Made by a program: the position numbers and the translations under genes
The notes under the pieces: generated by a model
What the model was told of the DNA's origin: nothing
Database searches by the model: none
Seen by the model: the letters and a program-made list of their open reading frames with translations, nothing else
From: Nemertoderma westbladi
Lineage: Eukaryota; Xenacoelomorpha; Nemertodermatida; Nemertodermatidae
Length of the DNA: 41,682 nt
Direction: 5' to 3'
NCBI GenBank assembly: GCA_032718475.1
Contig: JAUCBJ010008999.1
Span: 1-41,682 of the forward strand
In this document: piece by piece, positions 1 to 10,192 of the stretch
Position numbering within the stretch: the stretch's first letter is position 1
How the letters are laid out: every line of letters starts with the position of its first letter

Positions 1-370
1 AATAATATCACTTTATACAATGTCAATAATTGGGGGGATAGCCAGAATAAAGATCCACGAACAGGTGGGAGTTGTTCACTGTCCCCAGAACAGATAATTA
101 ATTTTCCTCCGAATGGAATTTTTGTTTTCGTACTTTCTTTAGAATTTGGTCTAAAGTTGAAAGCCATTCCGATGGAAACAGTCCAAATTCATCGATCAGG
201 ATTACATCCAACCGATGCAATATCGCATATTTTTTACTCTTTACAAGAGTCAGCAGGCAATCCTCAGCCAGTGCTTCGACTTCCATTGTTTTATTGGATT
301 TACTTCCACTAAGGCCGATAAGAGAGTGGAATTTCAATTTTATTTTTCCTTTCAACAATTTCCTATACAA
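1..370 (-). pseudogene. PIF1-like helicase fragment, cut by window start
   Basis: The reverse strand from about 370 to 98 reads as the middle of a superfamily 1 (PIF1/Helitron-type) helicase. It has an HSLIGLSG stretch, then VILIDEFGLF, which fits the Walker B box with its DEFG core, then a basic helix. After a one-base frame change near 105-110 the reading continues to the window edge with a GDSEQLPPV motif, the SF1 helicase motif III (GDxxQLPPV). In the family this motor unwinds DNA using ATP. Here the Walker A part is missing or degenerate, so the copy is dead. It probably derives from a Helitron or another helicase-bearing element. A captured cellular PIF1 piece is the alternative. The motif order supports the helicase call; the element type is inference. 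Confidence 0.6.
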
Positions 371-446
371 TCATATCAAAACAAACATTGTATGAAGGTG
401 ATGGTGATGACGAAGTAGCAGACAATAGCGAAGCTAGTATAGCCTG

Positions 447-957
447 CTACTCCGACAAGAAATTGATGGGTTGCAAAGCATCAAAGAATAGGTGCCTGGC
501 TGCATCGGGAGCGGGAATGCGTCGATGGAGGCTCTGGAGACGTGTGATTTCCAAGAGGACTGCACTGGAGTCCGAGTCCCATCCGCCCAGGGCCTCCACC
601 ACGAGAGGGGTGAATCCCACACCCGAATTGCGGCACTCCTCGAGGTGGGTGGTGAGTTTTCGTTCCCGGGCGATGGAGAGTGCATGTCCAGGGGTACTTG
701 CGGCTTGGGAGAGGGTTGGTGACTGGAGGGGGGAAATAACTGTGACGTTTAGTGCCATGGGCTGGCCCCTTTTCCAGTTGGGAAGGTACACGTCGGCAGG
801 GCGACTGCGGGAGCCAGGGATCAGGCTGGGGACTTCACTCCTGGGTGCTAGAGCTGCTGATTGAGCTGCTTGGAAGATAGTGCTCCGGAGTGAGTCATGG
901 CGTGATATCCTGTCTCCTTCACCGCCACAGCCAACATGATGGTCTCCAAAGGGGTCA
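447..957 (-). pseudogene. Retroelement polyprotein C-terminal fragment (zinc site plus PD-(D/E)XK-like block)
   Basis: An open minus-strand frame of about 170 codons runs from 957 to 447 and is far more GC-rich than its flanks. In order it shows DPFGDHHVGCGG, GDRISRHDSLR, a conserved PSLIPGSRSRPADVYLPNW stretch, ALNVTVISPLQ, then HALSIARERK and FTPLVVEALGGW. From memory this order (Cys/His site, RH..LR, RPADV..P.W, D/N-VTV.SPL, PLVVE.LGGW) is typical of the region after the reverse transcriptase in a retroelement family common in aquatic invertebrates. It may be a PD-(D/E)XK nuclease-like fold. The usual Asp in DVTV is Asn here. No reverse transcriptase is attached, so this is a fragment. The family name is left open. 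Confidence 0.6.
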
Positions 958-1264
958 GAGGCAGAGGAGCAGATGGAAAGTTCAGTTCAAAAAAACCCCG
1001 CAAAGAATGAATGAATGTAATAATACATGAGTTTGTTTGAAGGTAATCCAATCCAATTAAGACAGCCCTTCTCGAGATGATAAATTATATTGAACGTAGT
1101 CCAAACCCGTCAAGGTGGCCCTTCTGATGGAATGAAACGATACGCGGGATTAAATGAATAACCAAACCAAGAACTGCACAATAAAATGATTGTATGCGTG
1201 GTAAGGGCAGAATAATTGGTAATTGAATTCATTTTATCTATGTGAAACTCTAATGTAATGTACA
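958..1264. other. No gene seen
   Basis: AT-leaning sequence with no supported gene. A single open frame here continues the retroelement fragment only briefly and then loses similarity. Confidence 0.5.
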
Positions 1265-1285
1265 GTAAGTACAGTTAGTACTTAC
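1265..1285. repeat. Short perfect inverted repeat (8-bp arms)
   Basis: GTAAGTAC at 1265-1272 and its reverse complement at 1278-1285 are separated by 5 bases. No function is assigned. Confidence 0.6.
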
Positions 1286-1321
1286 ATCTAATGTAAGTGG
1301 AAACTGTAATGTCTACTGATA

Positions 1322-1357
1322 TACTGTAGCAGTTAATTATCGGTAACTGCTACAGTA
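1322..1357. repeat. Perfect inverted repeat, 14-bp arms
   Basis: TACTGTAGCAGTTA at 1322-1335 pairs perfectly with 1344-1357 across an 8-base spacer. It could form a hairpin or be the remnant of a small palindromic element. Confidence 0.75.
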
Positions 1358-1496
1358 GGCCCTACACTTATTAATGGTAAAAAAATCTTACAGACAAAAT
1401 ACATCAAAGGCATACATTTTATGAGATGCATCAACATAATTTCAATGTTTTTTTTACTATATTCTAGAATATTAATTCGCTTTTTTTCGATAATAA

Positions 1497-1640
1497 GTAA
1501 TAAAATATATATATATAATAATAATAAAAATATATATAATAATAAAATATTATAATATAATAATAAAATAATATAATAATAAAATAATATAATAATAAAA
1601 TAATATAATAATAAAATAATATAATAATAAAATATCATAA
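1497..1640. repeat. AT microsatellite (AATAATAAAATAATAT-type)
   Basis: Low-complexity A/T tract built from AAT and AAAT words. Its apparent Tyr/Leu/Ile-rich minus-strand reading frame is an artefact of composition. Confidence 0.9.
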
Positions 1641-1871
1641 AAAATAATAAACCATCAATAATAATTAATAAGTATAATAATAACTATAACGATTTACGTC
1701 TGAAATTGCGTGCTCTTGAATTATATCTGAACATTTTTTGGGGGAAATTGAAAATGGCTTTCATATTCGATTCGGAATATCAAGTATATTCAAAAAAATA
1801 AAATAAAATGGACACGTTTTAACAGTTGTAAACTGTTAAACCTATGTAAACTGTAGCGAAATAATAAAAAA

Positions 1872-2190
1872 AATAAAAATCATGCGGTAAACATTCGTAT
1901 AACACTCGTAAAACATTCGTAACGCATTCGTATAGCGTGGGAAACATTCGTTATATAACATGCGGGACGCATTCGTATAGTGTGCGGGAAACATTCGTAT
2001 AAGATTAGGGACGCATCCGTAGAATGTGTGGGATTCGAATAAGGTTCGTATTACATTCGATATGCGAATAAAGGATGCGTATTTGGTTCGGTTTTCGCAT
2101 TCGTATCGCATGGTTCATCTATGTAACATTTCAGAATGCGTTACGAATGCGAGAAATATGCACCATCCCATGCGTTACGAATGCGGATTT
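1872..2190. repeat. Degenerate CATTCGTA / TACGAATG repeat block
   Basis: About 320 bases contain more than ten variants of (A/G)CATTCGTA, first mainly in one orientation and after about 2035 in the reverse complement as well (for example GCGTTACGAATGCG at 2139 and 2173). The block ends just before the inverted-repeat element at 2201. It is unusually rich in CG for this AT-rich DNA. Confidence 0.7.
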
Positions 2191-2200
2191 TTTACTGGGG

Positions 2201-2521
2201 GTCTAGTCTATGGTATGATACCGGTACAGTAAATATGACCACTAAGCACTAACTATAGAACTACTGAATGTAAAAAATTGCACACCGGCAGACAGGTACA
2301 AACGCAGGGCAAAATTGGTATTTCTGAATTCTGTAAGACTACAGTAACAACAGACAGATACAATTATTCTGCACAACTACAGTACAAAAATCTGCACAAC
2401 TACAGTACAAAATACGATCTAGTAAGTTTGCACAACAATTACTTATTTACAACCCTTTAGCTACCCTATCTAGTGCTTAGTGGTCATATTTACTGTACCG
2501 GTATCATACCGTAGACTAGAC
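2201..2521. mobile_element. MITE-like element with ~51-bp terminal inverted repeats
   Basis: Bases 2201-2251 and 2471-2521 are near-perfect reverse complements. They enclose about 220 bases with internal copies of a CTACAGTACAAAA word and no coding capacity. Size and structure fit a non-autonomous DNA transposon (MITE) or foldback element. The superfamily cannot be assigned, and a convincing target duplication was not identified. Confidence 0.75.
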
Positions 2522-2677
2522 CTACATCCATACCCTGATAGTTGTACCTATTCCAGTACTTATTATATTGATAATGGACATTATTTGTGCCCGAAATATA
2601 TTTATAATATCTTATAATATCTGAACATATAATTAATAATTGAATCATTACTTTTATCGATCTAGAAAACTTTTTCC

Positions 2678-3566
2678 AAATAATAATAATAAAAAAAAAT
2701 AATAGGCCTAATACTGATTGGTTACTTCAGTGATACAGTACTGCCCGAAGGGTAGAATATTGCAGTATGCAGTAGGGCCTACAAGTCAGTAATCAGAGTA
2801 AATAATCATCGGCAACATGTCAGCATGCTGCAGATGGCTAACATCAGTGGATGGTTTGATTTTCCATCAGACTGCTGGACTGGTACCGGCTGTGTGGTGC
2901 ATGCTGGTATGTCCACATAAGAATGCAAATTTTCAGAATGCAAATTGTTTTAAAATTTTGCCTTGCCGGTATCAGTAATAGTTAATACAAAGAAACGTCT
3001 GTCAGTTGGGCTTAGGCCTACCAGGCCGGTCTTTAAAAAAAGGTTACTTGAGGACAAATATGTGTAGATTCTAGATTGTGAATTAGGCCTAGGTAGGCAT
3101 ACTGATACTGTGATATACATAGCTGTATTGATGCATAGTACAGTAGTAATATCTCAACATTTAATTAATTAATTAAGGTACTGGCATAGGGGCCGACGCC
3201 TAGTACTGTAGTAGGCCTATAGGTAGTCCTATACCAGTACTGCAGTATACTGGTATACATAGGCCTATTGTAGTAATTAGAATACCGGTCACTTCTCCCT
3301 GCTTATCATACCATTCATTGTGAAAATGTCGAAATGGTATTCCAATTACAGAATTAAAATCTTATTAATCATCAGTTTATTTCAATAAATAAAGCAGCCT
3401 AGGCCTATTAATTAAACCTGGGATACCTGAGTCATATTGGGGCAATGCAAACTTGCATAATTGTATGTATTGTCTAGCGATGGTCCAGGCAGCCAGGTAT
3501 ACAGTTACTTGGAATTTCATAAAGATGGTGGGAAGTTATAGATGTAATATATGAAATTAAAAAAAA
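2678..3566 (+). repeat. Left arm of long inverted repeat (pairs with 39299-40271)
   Basis: This 0.89-kb noncoding segment is present as its reverse complement at the right end of the window. Matches run from the outer AATAATAAT/A-rich edge, through TACTGATTGGTTACTTCAG, GGGGCCGACGCCTAGT and ACCTGAGTCATATTGGGGC, to GAAATTAAAAAAAA at the inner edge. Only scattered differences were seen. Both outer edges lie in AAT runs, so the exact terminus and any target duplication are obscured. It may be the left terminal inverted repeat of a ~37.6-kb element containing the DNA polymerase; two oppositely oriented dispersed repeats are the alternative. Confidence 0.85.
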
Positions 3567-3842
3567 ACTGATAATAAAAAGGCAAGTACCGGTACCGCAT
3601 GTACAGTACCGGTATATAATAAATCAAAGAGTAGCTTATTAGACAGATAAACCTATTACAGTAGTAGTACAGGTATTATGGTCAGACAGGAAAGCACTTA
3701 CAAGTCAATAATTTTTATAGCCTACTATTAACATTGATATATTATTATAAATATATTCTATATTATAAGTTAATATGATAGGCCTATATACTGATATAAT
3801 AGGGCAAGGCGTTTTTTACTTTTTTTCGATTTCATTGTTCTA
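3567..3842. other. No gene seen
   Basis: AT-rich sequence with several ACCGGTA words just inside the left inverted-repeat arm. No coding signal. Confidence 0.5.
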
Positions 3843-4726
3843 CCAGTGCGCAAAAGTTGCAAAAGTCAAAATTTCATCAATATCTTGATGGATCCCTGCA
3901 GCCGTGGCAACCACAGAGAACTGCGCCAGCGTATGCTTCGGAATCTCCACTACATCACAATCGAGATCATCCTCCACCTCATGGAACCAATTGTTGAATT
4001 GGCGACCTAAATAATTTAAAAATAATATATAGAAGAGTAAAAATAGAAGAAAAATGTAACGAATTTGTAATATTTAATGAATTGTCGGGGTGTCTGGAAT
4101 AAAAAAATTGTAGGTGGATTTTTTTTTTCAAAAATAAATAGCCATGTCACCCCATCTATTCAGGATGCCAGAGTAATTATTATCATTAGTATGTAGAGAT
4201 TTAGTCGTAATTGTTACATATTTTTTATTATTGAAAGATACAGTGAAGTGACAATAGGGATAGAGTCTTAACTAACCATCGGTTCTGACTCAGTCACACC
4301 GCCAGACTAATTGTAGTCTCATAGGGATAGTGAATTAAAATTATATTATTATCTATTAACTTAGTATTAATTATTAAATTATTTATACTATTAATTAAAA
4401 AACTTACTCTTAGCTGCTCTCCGGTGAAGAAGAGCGACGTAAACTGCCACGATGAAAACACATGTGGCAGTACACGTCGCCCTTCTCCATCGTATACGGG
4501 CGGCAGGAGAATGTCGCCCTCAATGGCCCAGACGGCCGGGCCAGGTTGACGGAAACAGGGGCATTGGCCGCTGGTCCCTTTTAACCCATGGCAAACAGCC
4601 CCTCCGCATACTCTCTTCATTGTTGTCTAGAACATAAAATGTATAATATGTGTCATTGACATGGGAATATTCATAAATGAGTGTAGCTCGTGTACATACT
4701 GTAATACATAACATTTTTATCAACAA

Positions 4727-4751
4727 CCCCCCCCCCCCCCCCCCTCCCCCC
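4727..4751. repeat. Poly-C run (18 C, T, then C-run)
   Basis: Uninterrupted C tract at 4727-4744 followed by T and further C. It is one of several long C or G runs in this window. Confidence 0.95.
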
Positions 4752-4965
4752 TTTCAGAAACTTTAAAAAACTCTCTCTTTCTCCTTCACTCATGCTGCAT
4801 TACATAATTAAAAATAAGTAAAATTCTAAGTTTAAGTAATAAATTATACAACCAACCCCCGTAAGTTCAAAATTTGCAATGTGAAGGCAAAAAAAAGCCT
4901 TGCAAATCCGGGGCTTCAAAAGTGATAACATGCTGCGGGAAGGCAGCTGGCCGTGGTCGGTGAAT

Positions 4966-4982
4966 GGGGGGGGGGGGGGGGG
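4966..4982. repeat. Poly-G run of 17
   Basis: Lies inside an exon-like minus-strand block, where it reads as proline codons and probably changes length by slippage. Confidence 0.95.
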
Positions 4983-5140
4983 AGTCTGGAGCTAATGACG
5001 GGGAGACGGGTCGACTCCCCACCACGGAATCCCGGCTCAAGAAGTGCGACGAAAGACCCCATGCCGATGCCATTTATGTAGAATCTCGCGGCTGTGGGGG
5101 TGAGCTGCATGATTATGAATGTCATTCCAGATGAAAGATC

Positions 5141-6045
5141 CCTAAAAACAAAAAATAAATTGCACTTTATTTAGCATATCCCTCCCATACAGTATTCGGA
5201 CAACTGTTCGATTTTGTCAATCCCAGTTGACTATAATGTACCTGAGAAGCTATTCGACATGACTGATCACAAAATTTTATTTTTCGTTATTTAATATTAG
5301 TTTATACTAGCTAACAATGATAATAACTTTGTTGCGTTTGAAACCCTAAGGCTTTTACAATATTGTATCTAATCACATGTAAGTTTTTTTTATAACATGA
5401 GAAAGGCTGGGGCAACATCTATAAGACGGAATCTTGTGAAAATAAATATCATCCGCTGGGTGGCGCTGCAAATTTATTATTTGTTATAAATAGTATGTTA
5501 CAGAAAACTATAGAATTTAATGCAACTTATATAACCACCACATCGACATCAGAGGTGCCATAAATTACTGGAACGGCAGAAGGTAGGTACTAGATAAATA
5601 TGTACTGTTGGTACAAAAGATTATGTATCACGAAATTGAAAGTTTCCTCTGTAGTTATAACGTTGAGAACCAATTAACCAACCTACTATCACACCCTGAT
5701 AATGCATAACAACATTAAACAAAACCACACACGTTATATAAGATGTAAGAGAGCCCTAGTTAACAATATTATAAAATATAATATTAAAAACATATAACTT
5801 AAATAAATAATTAATTAAAATTAATAGAACAATAAAAGATTAAACAAATCCGGCGTGACTGCAAATACCGAAATATGAAAACATCAACACAATATTAATT
5901 AATATTTGTTATTATTATAATAGGCTAAGTAAGGGTTGACACTTACATTAGGAATGCCATCATATAGTAACCCGACTTCAATCTTTTAACGGGTGGCTGC
6001 TGGGTGGTCTTACCGGTACCCTTTTTTTATGAGAAGTTACGATAT
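5141..6045. other. No gene seen
   Basis: About 900 bases of AT-rich sequence (AT above average around 5780-5920) with no supported ORF, RNA gene or strong repeat. Confidence 0.5.
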
Positions 6046-6114
6046 TAACTACCACACAGGATAGATGCGCCCCGCTCCATAACCGGTGGCGCATCTATAA
6101 CCTGTGTGGCAGTT
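6046..6114. repeat. Long imperfect hairpin
   Basis: CCACACAGG-ATAGATGCGCC at 6052-6071 pairs with 6088-6109 except for a 2-base bulge, and TAACT/AGTTA extend the outer stem. The loop contains ACCGGT. It could be a small inverted-repeat element or an element end. Confidence 0.7.
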
Positions 6115-6644
6115 ACTACGTTCATATATTTTGGGGGAATTGCCTCATACCTATCCTTATCCATCTGAAATGTTAAAAATAATAATATCAGTAGGCCTAT
6201 AGAAAAAATATTATAAGTATGAACAAAGTTATGATTGTTATAATTTTCATGCGGTTGAGTAAGAATTCCGCCGACTATCTGTCTTACAAATACAAATTAT
6301 GACAGAATAAATTATATACTTATACATGTTTGTAATTTATAATGTTAATTAATTATACGTTATTTAATGAAATATTAATTGTTATTAATAATGATAATAA
6401 TATTAATAAGTATTAATTTCAGGAAACATTGCCCATAAAATACAATGAAATAAACACACTGTATAAACGGAAACATTTAGTATAGTAGCATAAGTAATGT
6501 TGGTGTGGTTCCAAGTCAAAATCTGTGACGTAACGCACCAAACGTAACAAACAGTACCTTTGTTTTGTACTCACCCTTTTGTAAGAAATGTATTTTCTCC
6601 TACAACTCTTATCGAAATATAGCGAAATTTTGCAGAAAGATACA
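6115..6644. other. No gene seen
   Basis: AT-rich, with AATAATATTAAT-type low complexity at 6340-6420. No supported feature. Confidence 0.5.
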
Positions 6645-6742
6645 CCCCCCCCCCCCCCACACGAATATAATTACCATATTCACGCCACGCACTCCACCAT
6701 ATTCACCTACACCCCCCCCCCCCCCCCCCAAAAAAAAAAAAA
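6645..6742. repeat. Two poly-C runs and a poly-A run
   Basis: C runs at 6645-6658 (14) and 6712-6729 (18), the latter followed directly by a run of A. Proline-rich frames across this region are artefacts. Confidence 0.9.
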
Positions 6743-6857
6743 CGTACACCAAATTATACTTTATTTTACCTCCATCAAAAACAATGAGAAAGTAAAATAG
6801 CAGGTGCTAACTCCTAATTAATACTCCTAATTACTGTATCACCACAACCATAAACCT

Positions 6858-6896
6858 ATCACCGACCCTAAGCCTAACACTAACTCTAACCCTCAT
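6858..6896. repeat. Degenerate CTAACC-type (telomere-like) repeat
   Basis: The words CCTAAGCCTAACACTAACTC and CTAACCCTC follow one another. They resemble a decayed CCCTAA tract but are short and interspersed. A TGTTAG-rich tract in the opposite sense lies at 24275-24335. Confidence 0.5.
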
Positions 6897-7339
6897 AATA
6901 AATTAGCTGTTAGTTTGACTAAGCCACACTGACTACATAAATGAAAATTAATTAATGCAAAATATTACTAACCTTTTGCCTTGATGAATCTGTAGATGGA
7001 AGTGATATATATAATGTAGGTTCATCATTTAAATCGAATTATCCAACTAATGCCTCCAATTTCTCTTTAAGATCATTGCCAAACATCTCCCTACGACTTC
7101 TGGTACATCCACTAAATACTGCATATCGAACATAGTTGAGCAATATATTTTGTATTGGGCTCCTATTTTTTTCTTCTTCCCGAATTCTTCTTCCATTCTG
7201 CAATGTGTTACACAAAACGAGAGAAACTGTAAAAGAAGGCCATGAAGATCATCAGATTCTTGGTGGATTACCCAAGACCTTCTACCTATAGGAGACATAG
7301 GATGGATAACTGCCATTTCTTCCTGACAAATATCCTTAA

Positions 7340-8039
7340 AAGAAAATATTTCTGAATCATTATCTTTAGTGCCCTGGTTTAAAATTCGTTCATGAATTTT
7401 ACAGCATTCAGTGATAGAGACATTATAGATGTCTCTATATATGTAGCTCCACGTAGGCTTTCTCTAAGCAATCCATTTGCAGGCGCATCATATTACTCAA
7501 GAAGATATTTAATGTAATTTTCACCAAGATGTCGTCGTCCTCGTATATTAAGTTCTAGCACACCACGTCAGCATTCTAAAGTAAGCCTATTAGCTTTATT
7601 TATTCTGAGGTATGGAGCATTATGTTTAAAATAGATTGGGTCTGATCATCTACATCTGCATCTACTATTGGATCATCAAGAGCTACAGGGTTATATGGAA
7701 GATGGAAGAAATCCTTATAAGTAGACATGGGTTCCTTGCAAACCAAAACAGACAACCCAAGTTTTAAATCAACCACAACACCAGCCTTTGGCTCGCTATC
7801 AATTAATTTGAATTTGTAAGGTCAGTCCTCACGGAAAGACTGTACCTGATCGGGTCTAGCATTAAATACTCTAGGGATAGGAAATCTGTTTGCAAGAAAA
7901 TTATGAAATCCTATTGGTCTACAATTTTCCACATACTGAGTACAACCAAGGCCACATACAACACTAGGTACGCAGCCATTATTTAGAAGGTGTGTAAGCT
8001 TTGCCATATCTAGATCTTTCATTGTGTTATTGTACTCAT
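7340..8039 (-). pseudogene. Unrecognised element gene, 3' part (downstream of LINE-A insertion)
   Basis: Read on the minus strand from the LINE-A insertion point (8039) the frame gives HEYNNTMKDLDMAKLTHLLN, a Cys-rich VPSVVCGLGCTQYVENC, then PIPRVFNARPDQVQSF. An in-frame TGA lies near 7823. The same frame then continues through YKFKLIDSEPKAGVVVDLKL and DFFHLPYNPVALDDP to about 7640, where it shifts. Further coding-like minus sequence reaches about 7050 in other frames. Removing the LINE and one target copy aligns this frame with the 5' part at 10193-11290, so both belong to one gene. I do not recognise the protein; with its basic N-terminus it resembles transposon-encoded proteins. Clearly decayed. 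Confidence 0.5.
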
Positions 8040-8049
8040 GAAGTTCTTG

Positions 8050-10192
8050 ATAGAAGAAGTCCCAGATAGACCATATTCTGTTTCGTAGGAAATACAGGAG
8101 CTCTATACAAGACTGTAATGCATTTACACTTCGACCCTTCTCCAGTGATCACCGCCTTATTGTGGCCAAGGTAAGACTTAGTCTGTGTCCTCTCTGTTGC
8201 AACAGCCAAGTGTGAGATCCAGCTTCACACTACAGCTGAGCAACAGGTATGAGGCTCTTGCCTCTGAGGCGGCAGATCACTGTGAGGGCTATACTGCCTT
8301 TACAGAAGCAGTTAAGTTAGCAGCTGCAGAAACAGTTCCTGTACACCCTCGAAACAGGAAAAGGGCCCCCTGGACTGACAACAAAAAAGAAGTGCCGAAA
8401 TGACCTTCATAAGGCGCAGAAAGAGTCCCGGCTCAAACAGACTACAGCAGCCAAGAATGCAGTTAAGGCTGCATCTAGGTCCCTGAACAGGCAGTACTCT
8501 GCTAATCTACAGGAGCTAATAAACCAACAGGTTGATGCCATCAATGATGCTGACGACAGCAGGCAATCATCCCAGGCATGGAAATCGATCAATCTGCTTA
8601 CTGGGCGGAAAAGCCAACCAACCACCAAGGTTAAGGCTGAATCACCAGCCGATCGCCGCAATGGTTGGAAAGCCCACTTTGAAAAGCTCCTCAATAATGA
8701 CAGGGTATTGCCTGATAACTTTATAGAAGTAAAAGTGTCTGAGTCTGTACTCCCAGATATTCCCATTGGCGATATCTCCTTTGCAGAAGTGAAGGCTGCT
8801 GCAAAGAGCATTAAGACCAATCGTGCCAGTGGAGTAGATGGTGTTCCCCCTGAGGTCTTTAAAATACCTGAGTGTTTAAAGCTCATCTATCCCATCATAG
8901 TAGACATGTACCGAACAACAAGAGTCCCACAAGAAATGAAAACAAATAAGTTGGTGCCTGTTCCCAAGAAGGGCAACCTAACACATGGTTCTTTTCGGGG
9001 AATCTCATTGATCTCGCTTGCTGCAAAGCTATACAATAGGATTCTATTAAATCGCATCAGGGATCCCATTGAGAGACTGCTCCGTGGAAATCAGAATGGG
9101 TTCCGTATAGGTCGTGGGACCATGGAGCCCATTAGCATTACTGGCATTACTGGCACTTAGAAGGATAATTGAAGAGTTATCAAAAAAGACTGATTGATTC
9201 AGTCTCTCGCTCATGTATGTTCAGCATACTTTCATTATATGGGATTCCTGATGAAATTATTGCAGCAATCAGATCAGTATATGATGGTTCGACAACATTT
9301 GTGTCTACTGTTGACGGTGACACAGAACCATTTGAAGTGTTATGGGGCGTCCTCCAAGGAGACACACTTGCACCATTCTTGTTCACTCAGTACTCTCAGA
9401 ATCATTAGAGGGAGCCCAACGGCTCCTCAGCTCATTAGAACATGCTGCTTCTAGTGTTGGTCTTTTTATTAACTCCAGAAAGACCACAATTCTGACAGTT
9501 AACTTTGAAAGTCCTCAGCAAGTCTCTGATCGGATGAGCATAAGCTCAAAGGATGGTATGCTTGAGCATGTGGACGACTTCTGTTACCTGGGATCATGGA
9601 TCCAGAAGTCAGGTGAGGACCTTCGAATACGTAAGGGAAAGGCATGGGCAGCCTTGAATAGACTTTCCAGGATTTGGAAGTCACCGAGAATTAATCGGAA
9701 ACTTAAGGTCCGATTATTTAGAGCAGCAGTAGTTCCAGTACTCCTCTATGGGAGTCCATGCTGGGCTCTGACTGCTGAGGACACCAAATCTCTGGATGGC
9801 ACATTCACAAGAATGCTACGCCGGGTTCATTGTGTGAAGTACAATGCACACATCTCCAACCAGACACTATATAACATTGGAGGTGTCTCATTGGTTTACC
9901 CAAGCTTGACACTAGAACAAAATCGCCTCCGCTTTGCAGGACATTGCTTTCGCCGTGAGGACCAGCCAGTGCATAATCTTGTACTTTGGCAGCCTCATGG
10001 AGTGAATAAGCATGGTGGACAGCCCATGACTTTCTTGAGACGCATCTTAAAGGACACTGGCCTTAAAGATGCGGATGATCTAGCAAATGTCATGGGTGAT
10101 AGGGAGTTGTGGCGGTGCAATTTTGTTGACAAGCCGGCACAGCATTCTTAAAAATGCAGCTGCAATGCAGCATCCCGATCCTAGTAGTAGTA
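8050..10192 (+). mobile_element. LINE family A (APE-type non-LTR retrotransposon), 5'-truncated, dead
   Basis: Flanked by a 10-bp target duplication, GAAGTTCTTG, at 8040-8049 and 10193-10202. The insertion starts inside the endonuclease domain (HILFRRKYRSSIQDCNAF, then SSDHRLIVAKVRLSL near 8135). It continues through the spacer, the RT fingers (VPVPKKGNL, SLISLAAKLYNRILLNRIRD, RGNQNGFRIGRGT), GVLQGDTLAPFLF, and a long C-terminal frame (9342-10151) with YLGSWIQKSGEDLRIRKGKA and NRLRFAGHCFRRED. It ends in a (TAG)n tail. Two internal deletions remove the RT catalytic region: motif A is lost near 9187, and motif C (FADD) is lost near 9387. Several frame changes are present. It cannot be autonomous. 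It sits inside, and opposite to, a broken minus-strand gene. Confidence 0.9.

Larger units (their letters stand above)
3843..5140 (-). other. Exon-like coding blocks of an unrecognised minus-strand gene
   Basis: Three minus-strand blocks look coding and have splice-like edges. Block 1 (about 5140-4880) follows a TTTTTGTTTTTAG acceptor and contains FYINGIGMGSFVALLEPGF. It is interrupted by a 17-base G-run (4966-4982; C on the coding strand), after which the plausible reading continues in another frame. Block 2 (about 4628-4412) follows TTATGTTCTAG and ends at AAGA/GTAAGT. Block 3 (about 4008-3843) follows TTATTTAG and ends with a stop after FATFAHW. Frames do not join cleanly between blocks 2 and 3, so this gene model is weak. 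No domain is recognised. It may be a decayed host or element gene. Confidence 0.25.

Noticed and set aside
1333-1638. Minus-strand frame of Tyr/Ile/Leu repeats
   Set aside because: Translation of an AAT/AAAT microsatellite; no real protein composition.
6565-6800. Proline-rich small proteins
   Set aside because: They depend on C homopolymers and an A-run, with no supporting homology.
6858-6896. Telomere or chromosome end
   Set aside because: The TTAGGG-like words are short, degenerate and internal.
8407-8886. 159-codon minus-strand frame
   Set aside because: Antisense of the LINE-A spacer and RT region, which reads as RT on the plus strand.
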